Shown piece after piece: positions 44,122 to 53,106 of a stretch of DNA of 64,000 nt. The notes under the pieces were generated by a model. The model searched no databases and had not been told where the DNA came from. It was given only the letters and a program-made list of their open reading frames with translations. This DNA comes from Bin5 sp034422415 (GTDB lineage Bacteria > Chloroflexota > Anaerolineae > Caldilineales > Caldilineaceae): NCBI GenBank assembly GCA_965202955.1, contig OZ241871.1, positions 3,968,001-4,032,000 on the forward strand, written 5' to 3'. The first letter of the stretch is position 1. Every line of letters begins with the position of its first letter. The translations under genes and the position numbers were made by a program.

Positions 44122-45296
44122 CCGGACTGCTCCGCTACTCCCAGGTAGGAAAGGATCGCGTGGATATACACCTTAGTCGCGCGCACGACCTGCGCCAGCT
44201 CCACCCGCTCGTGGTCGGAATGGGCAGTGAGATAGCTCGCCCCGTAATAGAGCGCGGGAACGTTGCCCCAGTGCACAAAATGGGGCACATTGGCCGCGGC
44301 CCGCGTCCCTTCAAGCGGAAGCTCGTTCCCCGTGACCTGCTGATGCGACCGCCGGATCACCTGCGCCAGCTTCTCGTCCTCGTCGATCTGATAGCCGGGC
44401 ACCCCGTCCAGCCACACCTCCACCTGAGCGCCGGTTTCCTTGGTCACGCGGGCAGCCAAGAGGTCGAACTCCTGCTGGATCTCTTCAATATTTCGCTTTG
44501 GCCCAAACCGCCGCGTCCCGGCGATGACGCAGGAGGTCGGCAGCCGGTTGAAATAGTCGCCGCCCTCGAAACGGCCAATGAAAATCGACTCCGTTCCCAG
44601 GTAAGGCAGCTGCTCCTGCGCCAGATCCGCGGCCTTCTCCGTCAAAAGCCCAACCGTGTGATGCCCGGCCATCACCGGATGCGGCGTGCCCGGCGGCGTC
44701 ACCGTCTCGTGGATGCTATCCTCGCTGCCCTTGATCGTGATCTCCCAGAAGGCCAGGCCCATTCCCGCAATCGGCAGGTTATGCCCGCCCAGCTCAGTTA
44801 CGATGACGGCGTCGCCGTGGACGCCCTTTTCGATCAGCGAGATCAGCGTCTCATTGGTCGCGCTCTCGTGCAGGCCGTGCGCGGTCAGCAGCAGGTCGCC
44901 CTCCAGCTGCACGCCGGCCTCGCTGATGATGCGCGCAGCCTCGGCCATCGCGGCCAGCGACGCCTTCATGTCCTCCGAGCCGCGCCCGTGGATGTAACCG
45001 TCCTCGAATCTCGGCGTCGGACCCGGCACATCGATCGCATCGGTATGTCCGTCGAGTTGCAGGGTAACCCCGTTCTTGCGGCCCCGCAGCCGCGCTACAA
45101 CACTCGGGCTGTCCGGGTATTCATCGTCCAATTCGACTTCCAGCCCGATACTTCGCAACTTCTTCGCATAGAACTCCGAGACGGCGCGTTCGTGGCCCGG
45201 GGGGCTGGGAATGCGCACCATGTCCAAAGTCAGCTGCGTGATTCGCTCCGGATCGACCTGTTCGGCCAGGCTGGCCGCAAGTGCATCTGTATTCAT
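44118..45296 (-). CDS. M20 family metallopeptidase (ArgE/DapE/CPG2-like)
   Basis: 392 residues. Zinc-binding motifs: LQLDGHTDAIDVPGP with His and Asp, GRGSEDMKASLAAM with the bridging Asp, TELGGHNLP, and a C-terminal HSDHERVEL His. Deacylase or dipeptidase of N-acyl amino acids or related amides. Its start is directly next to the stop of the PhyH gene, and the end overlaps the dehydrogenase gene. It could release the amino acid that the aminotransferase consumes (inference). Confidence 0.9.
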   Translation of the reverse strand: MNTDALAASLAEQVDPERITQLTLDMVRIPSPPGHERAVSEFYAKKLRSIGLEVELDDEYPDSPSVVARLRGRKNGVTLQLDGHTDAIDVPGPTPRFEDGYIHGRGSEDMKASLAAMAEAARIISEAGVQLEGDLLLTAHGLHESATNETLISLIEKGVHGDAVIVTELGGHNLPIAGMGLAFWEITIKGSEDSIHETVTPPGTPHPVMAGHHTVGLLTEKAADLAQEQLPYLGTESIFIGRFEGGDYFNRLPTSCVIAGTRRFGPKRNIEEIQQEFDLLAARVTKETGAQVEVWLDGVPGYQIDEDEKLAQVIRRSHQQVTGNELPLEGTRAAANVPHFVHWGNVPALYYGASYLTAHSDHERVELAQVVRATKVYIHAILSYLGVAEQSG

Positions 45297-46109
45297 TTAG
45301 TGCTCCACCCAATGTTCGAATAATGGTTTCACTGCAGGCGGCAACCCGACAAAAACATCCTGCCTGACCGATTCAACCTCGTTTTCATTGAGGCCGGTGG
45401 CTTTCATCAGTCGCGCGCGTTCGCCCGACCCTGGGCGCAGGCCGTTCAGATTCAGCCACCAAGGGGCAAATCGGATCGCCATCGCCACGCGCGCATCTTC
45501 GGTGCGGTTCGCCCCGGCCGCGTGCCACATGCGGCTGTCCATCACCAGCACGCTCCCCGCCGCGCCGCTCACCTGGATCTCGGTCGGGTACGGGTCGTTT
45601 TCGTCGTGGCTGCATGTATCTGCGCTTGGATTCGTCTCCATGCGGTGGCTGCCGGGCACGATTATCGTCGCCCCGTTTTCGGGTGTATAGGGCGAGAGCA
45701 TCCACAGTGTCGTCAGGTGGGCGACGATATCGGGATAGGGTGCGGGGATGTGGCCGGCGTTGTGCTGGTTAAAGGGCCAGTCCGCGTGTAGATTGCCGCG
45801 CGCGTTGCCGGGATAGTTGATCATCGCCGAAGTGAACGAGACCCGCACCGGGGAACCCAGGGCAGCCTCAATCAGGTCCAGGAATTGGGGCGCGACCAGG
45901 TAGGGCGCGAAGGATTGGTTGTAGTTGATCAGACCGGTCCGGTGCCCGATCTGGGCCGGCGCGTCGTCCCGCTGGTGCTTCAGCGTCGAGGACAGCACGC
46001 TTTCCCGCACCGCCCCGACGTCGTCCGCCGGGATCACCTCTTCGACAACGCACCAGCCGTCCAGTTTCAAGTGCAGTAGCTGCTCTTCAAGCGTTGCGTT
46101 TTGACCCAT
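45297..46109 (-). CDS. Phytanoyl-CoA dioxygenase (PhyH) family protein D
   Basis: 270 residues starting MGQNATLEEQLLHLKLDGWC, GAGGT about 8 nt upstream; an upstream in-frame extension to 46169 is not supported. The iron triad is His108-x-Asp110 in NLHADWPF and His196 in SRMWHAAGANRT. VPGSHR and APWWLN link it to the enzyme at 27867. It directly abuts the M20 gene. It is one of five PhyH proteins in the window. Confidence 0.88.
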   Translation of the reverse strand: MGQNATLEEQLLHLKLDGWCVVEEVIPADDVGAVRESVLSSTLKHQRDDAPAQIGHRTGLINYNQSFAPYLVAPQFLDLIEAALGSPVRVSFTSAMINYPGNARGNLHADWPFNQHNAGHIPAPYPDIVAHLTTLWMLSPYTPENGATIIVPGSHRMETNPSADTCSHDENDPYPTEIQVSGAAGSVLVMDSRMWHAAGANRTEDARVAMAIRFAPWWLNLNGLRPGSGERARLMKATGLNENEVESVRQDVFVGLPPAVKPLFEHWVEH

Positions 46110-46303
46110 CCGGCTTACCTCATTGGCTTTTCCGCAGTGACGGCATTGGTTCTCGTCCCTGCGCTCCACGCGGGATCAATCAGGACAATCGTACACCTTC
46201 CAAGCCGAAACAGGATAATTCCCGGTCCGATTTGAGAGCTAGCAATTCTGAAACTGGAATGGCGTGTTCCACGCCCTGTCTCTGCCCTGCTCCCGCCCCC
46301 ATC

Positions 46304-47203
46304 CTACTCGATCACCATGCGCGGGTCGAACGCGTCGCGCAGCGCATCGCCGATAAAATTGACGCTCAGCGCTGTGATGACGATCATCATGCCCGGCGGA
46401 ATCCACAGCCAAGGTCGTTGCTCCAGGATCCGCAGCGTCCGCGCGTGAAACAGCATGCTGCCCCAGCTCGCTGTCGGCTCGTTGACACCCAAGCCCAGGA
46501 AACTCAAGCTCGCCTCGGTCAGGATTGCGCCGATGACCAGAAAAGTCATCTGCACCAGCACCGGACCGACCGCGTTCGGCAGGATGTGGCGGAAGATGAT
46601 GGAGTTCGGTTTCGCGCCCAAGGCCCGCGATGCCAGGACATAGTCCATTTCGCGCAGGCTGAGAAACTGGCCGCGAACGAGCCGCGCCAGGCTCGGCCAC
46701 CAAAACAGGCCGATGACCAGAATCGTGTTCTGGATCCCCGGTTCAAGCATTGCCACGAGGACAGTTACGATGATCAGCGTTGGAAAACACATGAACGCGT
46801 CGGTAACGCGGCTGAGGAAGCCGTCGACCACGCCGCCGTGATAGCCCATGAACGCGCCCAGCACTGTCCCCAGCACCGTCACAAATGCCGCCGACGCGAA
46901 GCCGACCAGCAGCGAGATACGCGCGCCGTAGATGATCCGGGTCAAAACGTCGCGGCCGGTCTGGTCGGTCCCCATCCAGTGCGCCAGCGAGGGAGGGTCC
47001 TCCTTCTCGCGCAGGTTGATCTTATTCGGTTCGTAGCGGCTCACCGCCGGCGCAAATATCGCAATGAAAATCAGGAAGACGATCGTCACCAGGCCCGCCA
47101 GCGCCAGCTTGTGCCGGCGGAAACGACGCCAGGCGTAGCCCGTCGGCGAGATCGGCGCCCTCCTGCCGCCCAATTCACCGGATTCCTTCGATCCTCCAAA
47201 CAT
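46304..47203 (-). CDS. ABC transporter permease, DppC/OppC type (second importer)
   Basis: 299 residues starting MFGGSKESGE; ATG at 47203 has AGGA before it and is preferred over a GTG at 47215. The N-terminal membrane span precedes MGTDQTGRDVLTRIIYGARIS, the DppC hallmark. The EAA loop is YVLASRALGAKPNSIIFRH; the tail is FIGDALRDAFDPRM. It pairs with the DppB-type permease at 47243-48211 and the binding protein at 48489-50150. No ATPase gene is in the operon. Confidence 0.92.
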   Translation of the reverse strand: MFGGSKESGELGGRRAPISPTGYAWRRFRRHKLALAGLVTIVFLIFIAIFAPAVSRYEPNKINLREKEDPPSLAHWMGTDQTGRDVLTRIIYGARISLLVGFASAAFVTVLGTVLGAFMGYHGGVVDGFLSRVTDAFMCFPTLIIVTVLVAMLEPGIQNTILVIGLFWWPSLARLVRGQFLSLREMDYVLASRALGAKPNSIIFRHILPNAVGPVLVQMTFLVIGAILTEASLSFLGLGVNEPTASWGSMLFHARTLRILEQRPWLWIPPGMMIVITALSVNFIGDALRDAFDPRMVIE

Positions 47204-47242
47204 TATCCTGCCCACTCAGTTGCGTTTGGTTCGTCGGGCCGG

Positions 47243-48211
47243 CTACGTATAGCGAATGCGCGGGTCAACGAACGCGTATGCGATGTCCGTCACCAGGTTG
47301 CTGACCAGGACCGTTACCGAAATGAACAGGTTCATGCCCAGGATCAGCGGATAGTCGCGCGTCATCACCCCTTGCAGCATCAGCACACCCAGCCCCGGCC
47401 AGCGGAAGACCGTCTCCACGATCAGCGCGCCGCTGAACAGCCACGCCACGCTCAGCCCCACCCGCGTGACAATCGGAATCAGCGCATTGCGCAATATGTG
47501 GCGGAAGATAATCGTCGGCACGTGCAGCCCTTTCGCCTTCGCCACCGTCGCAAAGTCCGACTGCATCACATCCAGCATGCTCGCCCGCGTAAAGCGCACA
47601 TACTCGGCCAGGTTCCCCATCGTCAGCACGAACGCCGGCAGGATCACATGCTTTAAATTGTCGAGCAATGAAAACTTCTCGATGCCGACAGTGCGGAATC
47701 CGCCCGCCGGCAGCCAGTCGAGATGAATCGCGAACAGAAAGATCGTCAGCAGCGCGAAGAAGAAGGCCGGCACGCACACCCATGTGAAGCTCAGCGCCAT
47801 CAGAATGTAATCGAGAAACGAATACTGGTGTAGCGCCGAATAGACACCCAGCGTAACGCCGATCACGATCGCCAGGATCGTCGAAATCACCATCAGCTCG
47901 AGCGTCGCCGGCAGCCGGTCGCGTATCTCCTGCACGACCGGCCGGCTCGTCGTCACCGACGCGCCAAGATTGCCCCGCGCCACCTGCCCCAGCCAGATCA
48001 GGTACCGCACCGGCGCCGGTCTGTCCAGCCCGAACGTCTTGCGCAGCTCGGCAACATACTCCTCCGTAGGTGCGACCACGCCGCGCGCCGGCGCCAGCAT
48101 CGCCGCCAGCGGGTCGCCCGGCGCCAGTTCCAGCAATATGAAGATGATCGCCGTGATCAGCACAAGCACCGGAACGCTGATCGCCACCCGCCGCAGGATA
48201 TACTCACTCAC
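47243..48211 (-). CDS. ABC transporter permease, DppB/OppB type (second importer)
   Basis: 322 residues. Several membrane segments, LGLDRPAPVRYLIWLGQVARG-type periplasmic region (landmark FGLDRPAPVRYLIWLG), EAA loop DFATVAKAKGLHVPTIIFRH, and the C-terminal tail DPRIRYT. First segment covers about residues 9-30. Leftward, 40 nt upstream of the DppC-type gene. Confidence 0.92.
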   Translation of the reverse strand: MSEYILRRVAISVPVLVLITAIIFILLELAPGDPLAAMLAPARGVVAPTEEYVAELRKTFGLDRPAPVRYLIWLGQVARGNLGASVTTSRPVVQEIRDRLPATLELMVISTILAIVIGVTLGVYSALHQYSFLDYILMALSFTWVCVPAFFFALLTIFLFAIHLDWLPAGGFRTVGIEKFSLLDNLKHVILPAFVLTMGNLAEYVRFTRASMLDVMQSDFATVAKAKGLHVPTIIFRHILRNALIPIVTRVGLSVAWLFSGALIVETVFRWPGLGVLMLQGVMTRDYPLILGMNLFISVTVLVSNLVTDIAYAFVDPRIRYT

Positions 48212-48360
48212 TCAGGGAAGTCCTTAACCTTACGCCAAGGGACGTGGAGGAATCCGCAGGATCGATGAAGACCGCTTACATTCGAGAATGGGATGGCCGC
48301 TGTTCATTCACGCAGTCGCAGTGGTCCCGTCTCGAATCCCTTGAACGGAGATAGCAGCAT

Positions 48361-48387
48361 GCGCAGCCGCAGGGAGCGCGGCTGCGC
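48361..48387 (-). promoter_or_regulatory. Hairpin between binding-protein and permease genes
   Basis: Perfect 10-bp inverted repeat GCGCAGCCGC / GCGGCTGCGC with a 7-nt loop, about 100 nt after the stop of the binding-protein gene at 48489 on the minus strand and before the DppB-type gene. No U-run follows. It mirrors the hairpins at 7139 and 11744. Confidence 0.6.
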
Positions 48388-48488
48388 CGAACCTTATCCG
48401 GCACGCTGCCCGGCAGCCCAATGCGAGCATGCAGCTGCCCGTCGCACTGGACCGCCGGATCAGCGGCCGGAAATATCTCAGCCTGCAG

Positions 48489-50150
48489 CTACTCCTCAAT
48501 CCACCACAGGTGGATGTCCTTCTCGAACTGTCGACGCCAGATGTACAGCCCGTCCGATTCGATGTGCACCCTGTTGTTGTACACGATGCCCGCCGGCTTG
48601 CTGAACAGCCACACAAACGGAAGGTCCTCGTTGAGGATATCCTGCGCCTCGTAGTAGGCGTCCGTCCGCGCCTGCTCGTCCGTCGTCGTCTTGGCCATCT
48701 GGAACAGCTCGTCGAACCGCTCGCTGCAGTAGTGCGTGCCGTTCCAGCCGGCCGGGTACTCGTAGTCGCAGCCGGAGACCTGGATGAAGTTGTCCGGGCT
48801 GCCGAACAGCGACTGCGCGCCCATCTCGATGTCGGCGGTGTCGGTCAGATACCAGTCCTGCTCGTCGACCGACCAGTCACCGTAGCGGATGCGGGACTTG
48901 ATCCCCACGTCCGCCAGGTAGGCCTGGATCGCCGTCATCATCTCATGCGCCCACGCCTGCTGGTAGTAGTAGAAGATGTAGAGCTCGCGCTCCGGGTCCC
49001 AGTTTGCTTCTTCCAGGAGCTCGCGCGAGAGATCCGGATCGTAGTTCCAGTGGTCCAGGTTCGGCTTCATATACGGGCCGCCAGGGATGAACGAGTCGAT
49101 CATCATCACCTGGTTCTTGAAGATTTCCTCCAGGATCGCGTCGCGGTCGATCGCGTGCGCCAGCGCCTGGCGGAACGGCAGGTTCAGCTCAGGCTTGGTC
49201 TGCTTGATCGCCATGAACATTGGCAGCGAAACGCCGCCGGCGCCGCCGGCGAACAGGTGCGGCATCGCGTTCAGATGCTCGACCTCCTGCGGGCTCATCT
49301 CACCCATCGGGCCGTCTACCTCACCAGCCTCCAGCGCCGTAATATGCGCATCGCGGCTGCCGCGCACCATCAGCACCTTTTCGATGTACGGTTTGCCCTT
49401 GAAGTAATCATCGTTGCGCACAAACTCGACAAACTCGCCCGGCACCTCGCGCACATACTTGAAGGGCCCGCTGCCAGTCCGCTGGTCAACCCAGAATTGA
49501 TGATTGCGCAGCTCGCCGCGCGGCACGTCGCCCAGGATGTGCATCGGCCAGATCGAGACATCGGGCAGCACCGACGGGAAGAACGCATTCGGCCGATCCA
49601 ACGTGATCTGCAGCGTGTGGTCGTCGATTACCTTCACGCCTTCCAGCGTATCAATCTCGCCGGCCTGGTACGCCTCGAAACCGACAATGTCGCTCAGCTT
49701 CTGACCCCAAATCGACTGTGCCTCCGGATCGGTCACCGTGTTGTAGCTCCAGGCGATATCCTCGGCTGTCAGCGCCTCTCCGTCGTGCCACAGCACATTC
49801 TGGTGAATGTGGAAGGTGTAGGTCAGGCCGTCATCCGAAACATCCCAGCTCTCCGCCAGGTCGCCGACGATCTCGCCCGTTCTCGGCACCAGCTTCGTCA
49901 TCGTGTTGGCGTCAACCGCATCGAACGCGATCGATACCTCCCACGAATAGTAGGTCGGGCTGGTCTCGCTCAGGAGCAAGCGCAGCGTCCCGCCGTATTG
50001 CGGACCGCTAGCGGCCTCCTCCTCCGCGGCGGGCTCCTCGTCCGCCATGGCCTCGCCCCCGCCCGTATCCGCCGGAGCCGCGCCCGCGCACGCTGCAACC
50101 AGTACGCTCAGCGCCAGTAAAATACTCAACAACCAGCTGTACTTCCCCAT
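48489..50150 (-). CDS. ABC transporter substrate-binding lipoprotein, family 5 (second importer)
   Basis: 553 residues. A signal peptide MGKYSWLLSILLALSVL ends in lipobox VAAC (Cys21) and is followed by an acidic Ala-rich linker. Core motifs: DVSDDGLTYTFHIHQNVLWHDGEALTAEDI (landmarks LTYTFHIHQNVLWHDG and AEDI), TGSGPFKYV, and LGDVPRGELRNHQFW. Start ATG at 50150 has GAGGAGGAG upstream. Extracytoplasmic binding protein for a peptide-, oligosaccharide- or other-class solute. Flanking propeller and PhyH genes suggest a glycoside-like or modified organic ligand. Confidence 0.92.
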   Translation of the reverse strand: MGKYSWLLSILLALSVLVAACAGAAPADTGGGEAMADEEPAAEEEAASGPQYGGTLRLLLSETSPTYYSWEVSIAFDAVDANTMTKLVPRTGEIVGDLAESWDVSDDGLTYTFHIHQNVLWHDGEALTAEDIAWSYNTVTDPEAQSIWGQKLSDIVGFEAYQAGEIDTLEGVKVIDDHTLQITLDRPNAFFPSVLPDVSIWPMHILGDVPRGELRNHQFWVDQRTGSGPFKYVREVPGEFVEFVRNDDYFKGKPYIEKVLMVRGSRDAHITALEAGEVDGPMGEMSPQEVEHLNAMPHLFAGGAGGVSLPMFMAIKQTKPELNLPFRQALAHAIDRDAILEEIFKNQVMMIDSFIPGGPYMKPNLDHWNYDPDLSRELLEEANWDPERELYIFYYYQQAWAHEMMTAIQAYLADVGIKSRIRYGDWSVDEQDWYLTDTADIEMGAQSLFGSPDNFIQVSGCDYEYPAGWNGTHYCSERFDELFQMAKTTTDEQARTDAYYEAQDILNEDLPFVWLFSKPAGIVYNNRVHIESDGLYIWRRQFEKDIHLWWIEE

Positions 50151-50228
50151 AAGGTTCTCCTCCTCAGTGAATTGAATCGGAAATCCATACCAACCGCTTG
50201 AAATCACAAGGGCGATGTCCGCCCCAGG

Positions 50229-51647
50229 CTATTCGCCAAAAACAAACGAGTAGAGCTTGGTGCGGTCCATGTGAAATCGCAGTGAAATTGGCCGCCCCTG
50301 CAGCGACCCGACATCGCCGCTGCCGTTCCACGTCATCGTGTGGCGCAGACCGTCGCCGTCGAACGCGTCGGCCTCCTCGCGGCTGAAACCGGGGATAGCT
50401 TCGCCCGCCTCGTCGAGGATTTCGACCGCAACTGAGCCCAGGCTTGCGTCGGCATTAATCACCAGACTTCCGCCCGCCATCGTCAGCGGCTTCGTCGTCA
50501 GAATGCCTTCGCCCGCGTCCATCGACACAAACCCGTCCAGCCGCAACGTCGCCATGCAGACCACCCCACCCTGCGGCTCAGCGCGCCGCGTCGCCCAGTG
50601 CAGCCCGCTGAACCCGGCATAATAGAACCGGATCTCATCCCCCACCACCAGTGGGTGCTGCATCAAGTAGACCATGCCCTTGTCGTACTCTTCCGGGCCC
50701 GTAGGGATAAACGTCTGCCGGTCACCCGCCCGCGACCACGTCCGATTGTCGCGGCTGAAACTCAACTGAACGTCAATCGTGTCCATCCACGGCGGGCCTG
50801 TCGTAACTTTCTCCTCCATCCCCGGCAGCACGTGGTACGCCGCGATGAACCCGAAATAGACGTCCTCGTACGGCATCCACTCCATGTTGTAAAACTGCCG
50901 CGTCCACGGCGGGTCCTCGTCGTCCGGCGCCATGATGATCCCGTAAGGCGTCCAGTTGATGAAGTCCTCGCTTTCGCTCTGCAATACCACCCGCGTTCCC
51001 AGCCCGCGCGGCCCGCCGTACCCGTACCCGTCGGCGAACTCCATTTTCTCCCAGTGCCGGGTGTGCGCCACATACCGCCCCAGCCGCGGCTCCCACATCA
51101 CCGAATGTGGGCTGTCGCTGATCTTCGCCACCCGCACATCCGGCTCAGGCGTCCAGTGAAGACCGTCCGGCGAAAACGCCACGCCCACGCCGTCGCCGCA
51201 GTTGTAGATCATCTTGTAGCGCCGGCTTCCCTCCTCCGCTGTCGGGTCCTTGTAGATGCCGGCCGTCACATTCCGCTTGCCGCGGTGAAAAACGTAGTTG
51301 TTCTCCCGCGAGCCGCGAAACTCCAGGATCCCAAGGTTGGGCCGCTCCCACCGGATGCCGTCCACCGAGGTGGCGTAGGCGATCACGTTGAACGACCACG
51401 GATAGTCCGCGCACTCATACCACATCTTGAAGATGCGCTCATCCTCGTCAAACATCACCGTGCCCATGACGATGACGTGATCGTCGGCCCCGACCCGTTG
51501 CGGCGGTTCCAGCTCGATAATTGGATTGTCGTGGTACTTGGTCGGCTGATTCAGCGTGCGGAAGACGTTCTGCCGTTCCCCGATAATGTGTTCGTCGGCG
51601 AACAGCTGCTTGCGGGTCCCAACATCAATGGGTGATGCGCCGGACAT
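50229..51647 (-). CDS. Five-bladed propeller, glycosidase-like protein (paralogue 3)
   Basis: 472 residues. TRKQLFADEHIIGE, DEDERIFKMWYE, ATSVDGIRWERPN, FSPDGLHWTPEP, and SEDFINWTPYG mark the same family as 24309 and 29810. The C-terminal sandwich has GGSLVINADASLGSVAVEILDEAG and TKLYSFVFGE. It is about 75-100 residues shorter than the two other copies and clearly more diverged. Leftward, between a PhyH gene and the binding-protein gene. ATG 51647 has GGGGAAG upstream; a GTG at 51653 is possible. Confidence 0.75.
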   Translation of the reverse strand: MSGASPIDVGTRKQLFADEHIIGERQNVFRTLNQPTKYHDNPIIELEPPQRVGADDHVIVMGTVMFDEDERIFKMWYECADYPWSFNVIAYATSVDGIRWERPNLGILEFRGSRENNYVFHRGKRNVTAGIYKDPTAEEGSRRYKMIYNCGDGVGVAFSPDGLHWTPEPDVRVAKISDSPHSVMWEPRLGRYVAHTRHWEKMEFADGYGYGGPRGLGTRVVLQSESEDFINWTPYGIIMAPDDEDPPWTRQFYNMEWMPYEDVYFGFIAAYHVLPGMEEKVTTGPPWMDTIDVQLSFSRDNRTWSRAGDRQTFIPTGPEEYDKGMVYLMQHPLVVGDEIRFYYAGFSGLHWATRRAEPQGGVVCMATLRLDGFVSMDAGEGILTTKPLTMAGGSLVINADASLGSVAVEILDEAGEAIPGFSREEADAFDGDGLRHTMTWNGSGDVGSLQGRPISLRFHMDRTKLYSFVFGE

Positions 51648-51718
51648 ATCCACTTCCCCGTTCCTGGATCGATGGATGTTTAGGAATACTCATATTCATG
51701 CTCAACCTGCTCACGTCG

Positions 51719-52498
51719 TCAGACCGCATAGGGGACGGACGACTCCTCGCCCTGGATCAACAGCATATCCGACCTGTACCCTTCGATCTGGTCCAGGTCG
51801 ATCAGGCACTTCGACGCCGACGGAATGTAGCGCATTGCATGCGCGCGACGCCGCTTCTGGGTCAAATTGGCAGCCGTCGCGTGCAGCGACAGACTGTGCA
51901 GAAAGATGCAACCTCCCGCCTTCACCGGCACCGTCACCTCCTGTGCCAGCACGTCGTCGGTCTCCAGCTTCTCCACGCAATCCGCCGGCACCATGCCCAG
52001 CTTGTGGCTGCCAGTGACCATCTGCAGCGCTCCGTTCTCCAGCGTGACGTCATCCAGCGCCACCCACGCCGTCACCCAAGTATGCGGAATCAGCCACGGC
52101 CACGATGTCGCGTCCTGGTGATACTCCTTGGCCGAGCCGTGCACCGGCGGCTTCATGAACATCTCGTCTGCCAGCAGCTTGAGGTCCCGCGTCTCCAACA
52201 ACTCCTCAACCACCGCGAGGATCTTGGGATGCTTGGCCAGTGACAGGTAGACGTCATCGTACCAGGCCAGGAACTCCAGTTTTCGGAGCCTGTCCATCCC
52301 GCTCGGCCCGCCATCCTGCTCGGCCTGAATCCCGGGCTCCTCGCGCAGCCACTCCGGCGGAACATGCTTGAGCTTTCCCGACCCGATCTCCTGCGCACGT
52401 ACGCGCAGCGCCTCGACTTCGGCCTCCGTCAGGAGCTCCTCCACCAACAGAAAGCCGTCCTGCTCGTACTCTCTCTTCTGTGAGGATGTGAGTGCCAT
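51719..52498 (-). CDS. Phytanoyl-CoA dioxygenase (PhyH) family protein E
   Basis: 259 residues. The iron triad is His127-x-Asp129 in KEYHQDATSW and His206 in HSLSLHATAANLT; the 2-oxoglutarate Arg is likely in RRRAHAMRYIP. MFMKPPVHGSAKEYHQD strongly resembles the enzyme at 8481 (FMKPPHFGSAKPYHQD), so A and E are close relatives. It is the first gene of the leftward block. Confidence 0.88.
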   Translation of the reverse strand: MALTSSQKREYEQDGFLLVEELLTEAEVEALRVRAQEIGSGKLKHVPPEWLREEPGIQAEQDGGPSGMDRLRKLEFLAWYDDVYLSLAKHPKILAVVEELLETRDLKLLADEMFMKPPVHGSAKEYHQDATSWPWLIPHTWVTAWVALDDVTLENGALQMVTGSHKLGMVPADCVEKLETDDVLAQEVTVPVKAGGCIFLHSLSLHATAANLTQKRRRAHAMRYIPSASKCLIDLDQIEGYRSDMLLIQGEESSVPYAV

Positions 52499-52812
52499 CT
52501 CTCTATCTCTCTGTGGGAGTCGAATTCCGATTCATGCTTGGAATTGCGGGCAACTTCTGGCAAAGCGCCCGCGCCGGGCTTGGGGTCGATACAGCGTTCA
52601 ACGCCGGAATCATAGTCAATCGCCGGACATTCGTCAAGCCGCGAAATTCCTCCCGCTTCCTGCCGAAAATTGCTTCCCCTGCCTTCATCCACAAGAATAC
52701 TACAGACCGTTCTATCAAGATCAGACTGCTGCGGCGCAAGTCACCATGAACTGGGCCGGAGCCTTTTCCCACAGCAGTTCTATCGTGTTCATCACTACCT
52801 TGCGCGCCCGGC
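52499..52812. other. Intergenic region upstream of the leftward block
   Basis: No gene was recognised. A minus-strand TTGATA near 52715 has a TATTCT partner at only 13-nt spacing, so no promoter is claimed. The right part may be the decayed start of the MalG-type permease relic (the translation just before it reads as noise). Confidence 0.35.
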
Positions 52813-53064
52813 CTCGACCCCGTCTTCGTGGTCATGGTCAGCCGGATGATGATCCCCTACATCGTCAAGCTTGTGCTGTTCTACCTCCTTTTCGCCCGGC
52901 TGGAGCGAATCGACACCTTCAACCCCTTGACCATCCCTGCTATCCTTGGCACGCTCTTCTACATCTTCATGCTGCGCTAGTTCTTCCTCACCATCCCCAT
53001 GGTGTTGGAAGAGGCCGCCATCATCGACCAGCCCCGCCCCCAGCCCGAGACCGGCAGCTCATAG
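52813..53064 (+). pseudogene. Relic of a MalG-type sugar ABC permease gene
   Basis: In one frame the translation shows VSRMMIPYIVKLVLFYLLF, then TFNPLTIPAILGTLFYIFMLR, a TAG stop at 52978-52980, and FFLTIPMVLEEAAIID. The last part is the MalG EAA loop (FxLRQFFxxIPxxLxEAAxIDG). The TAG replaces the conserved Gln codon CAG of LRQFF, a single C-to-T change. Start and C-terminus are missing. It is a degraded permease fragment with no intact MalFEK genes nearby. Confidence 0.75.
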
Positions 53065-53106
53065 CCCGCGCAGCCCGTCCACAGGCCAAAACAGATCTGT
53101 AGTATA

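Noticed and set aside
46094..47656. 520-codon plus-strand frame over the permease genes
   Set aside because: Shadow of the leftward DppC/DppB genes; no recognised motif, Arg/Gln/His-rich.
48429..50120. 563-codon plus-strand frame over the binding-protein gene
   Set aside because: Antisense to a clear lipoprotein with signal peptide; composition is Val/Arg/His-rich shadow.
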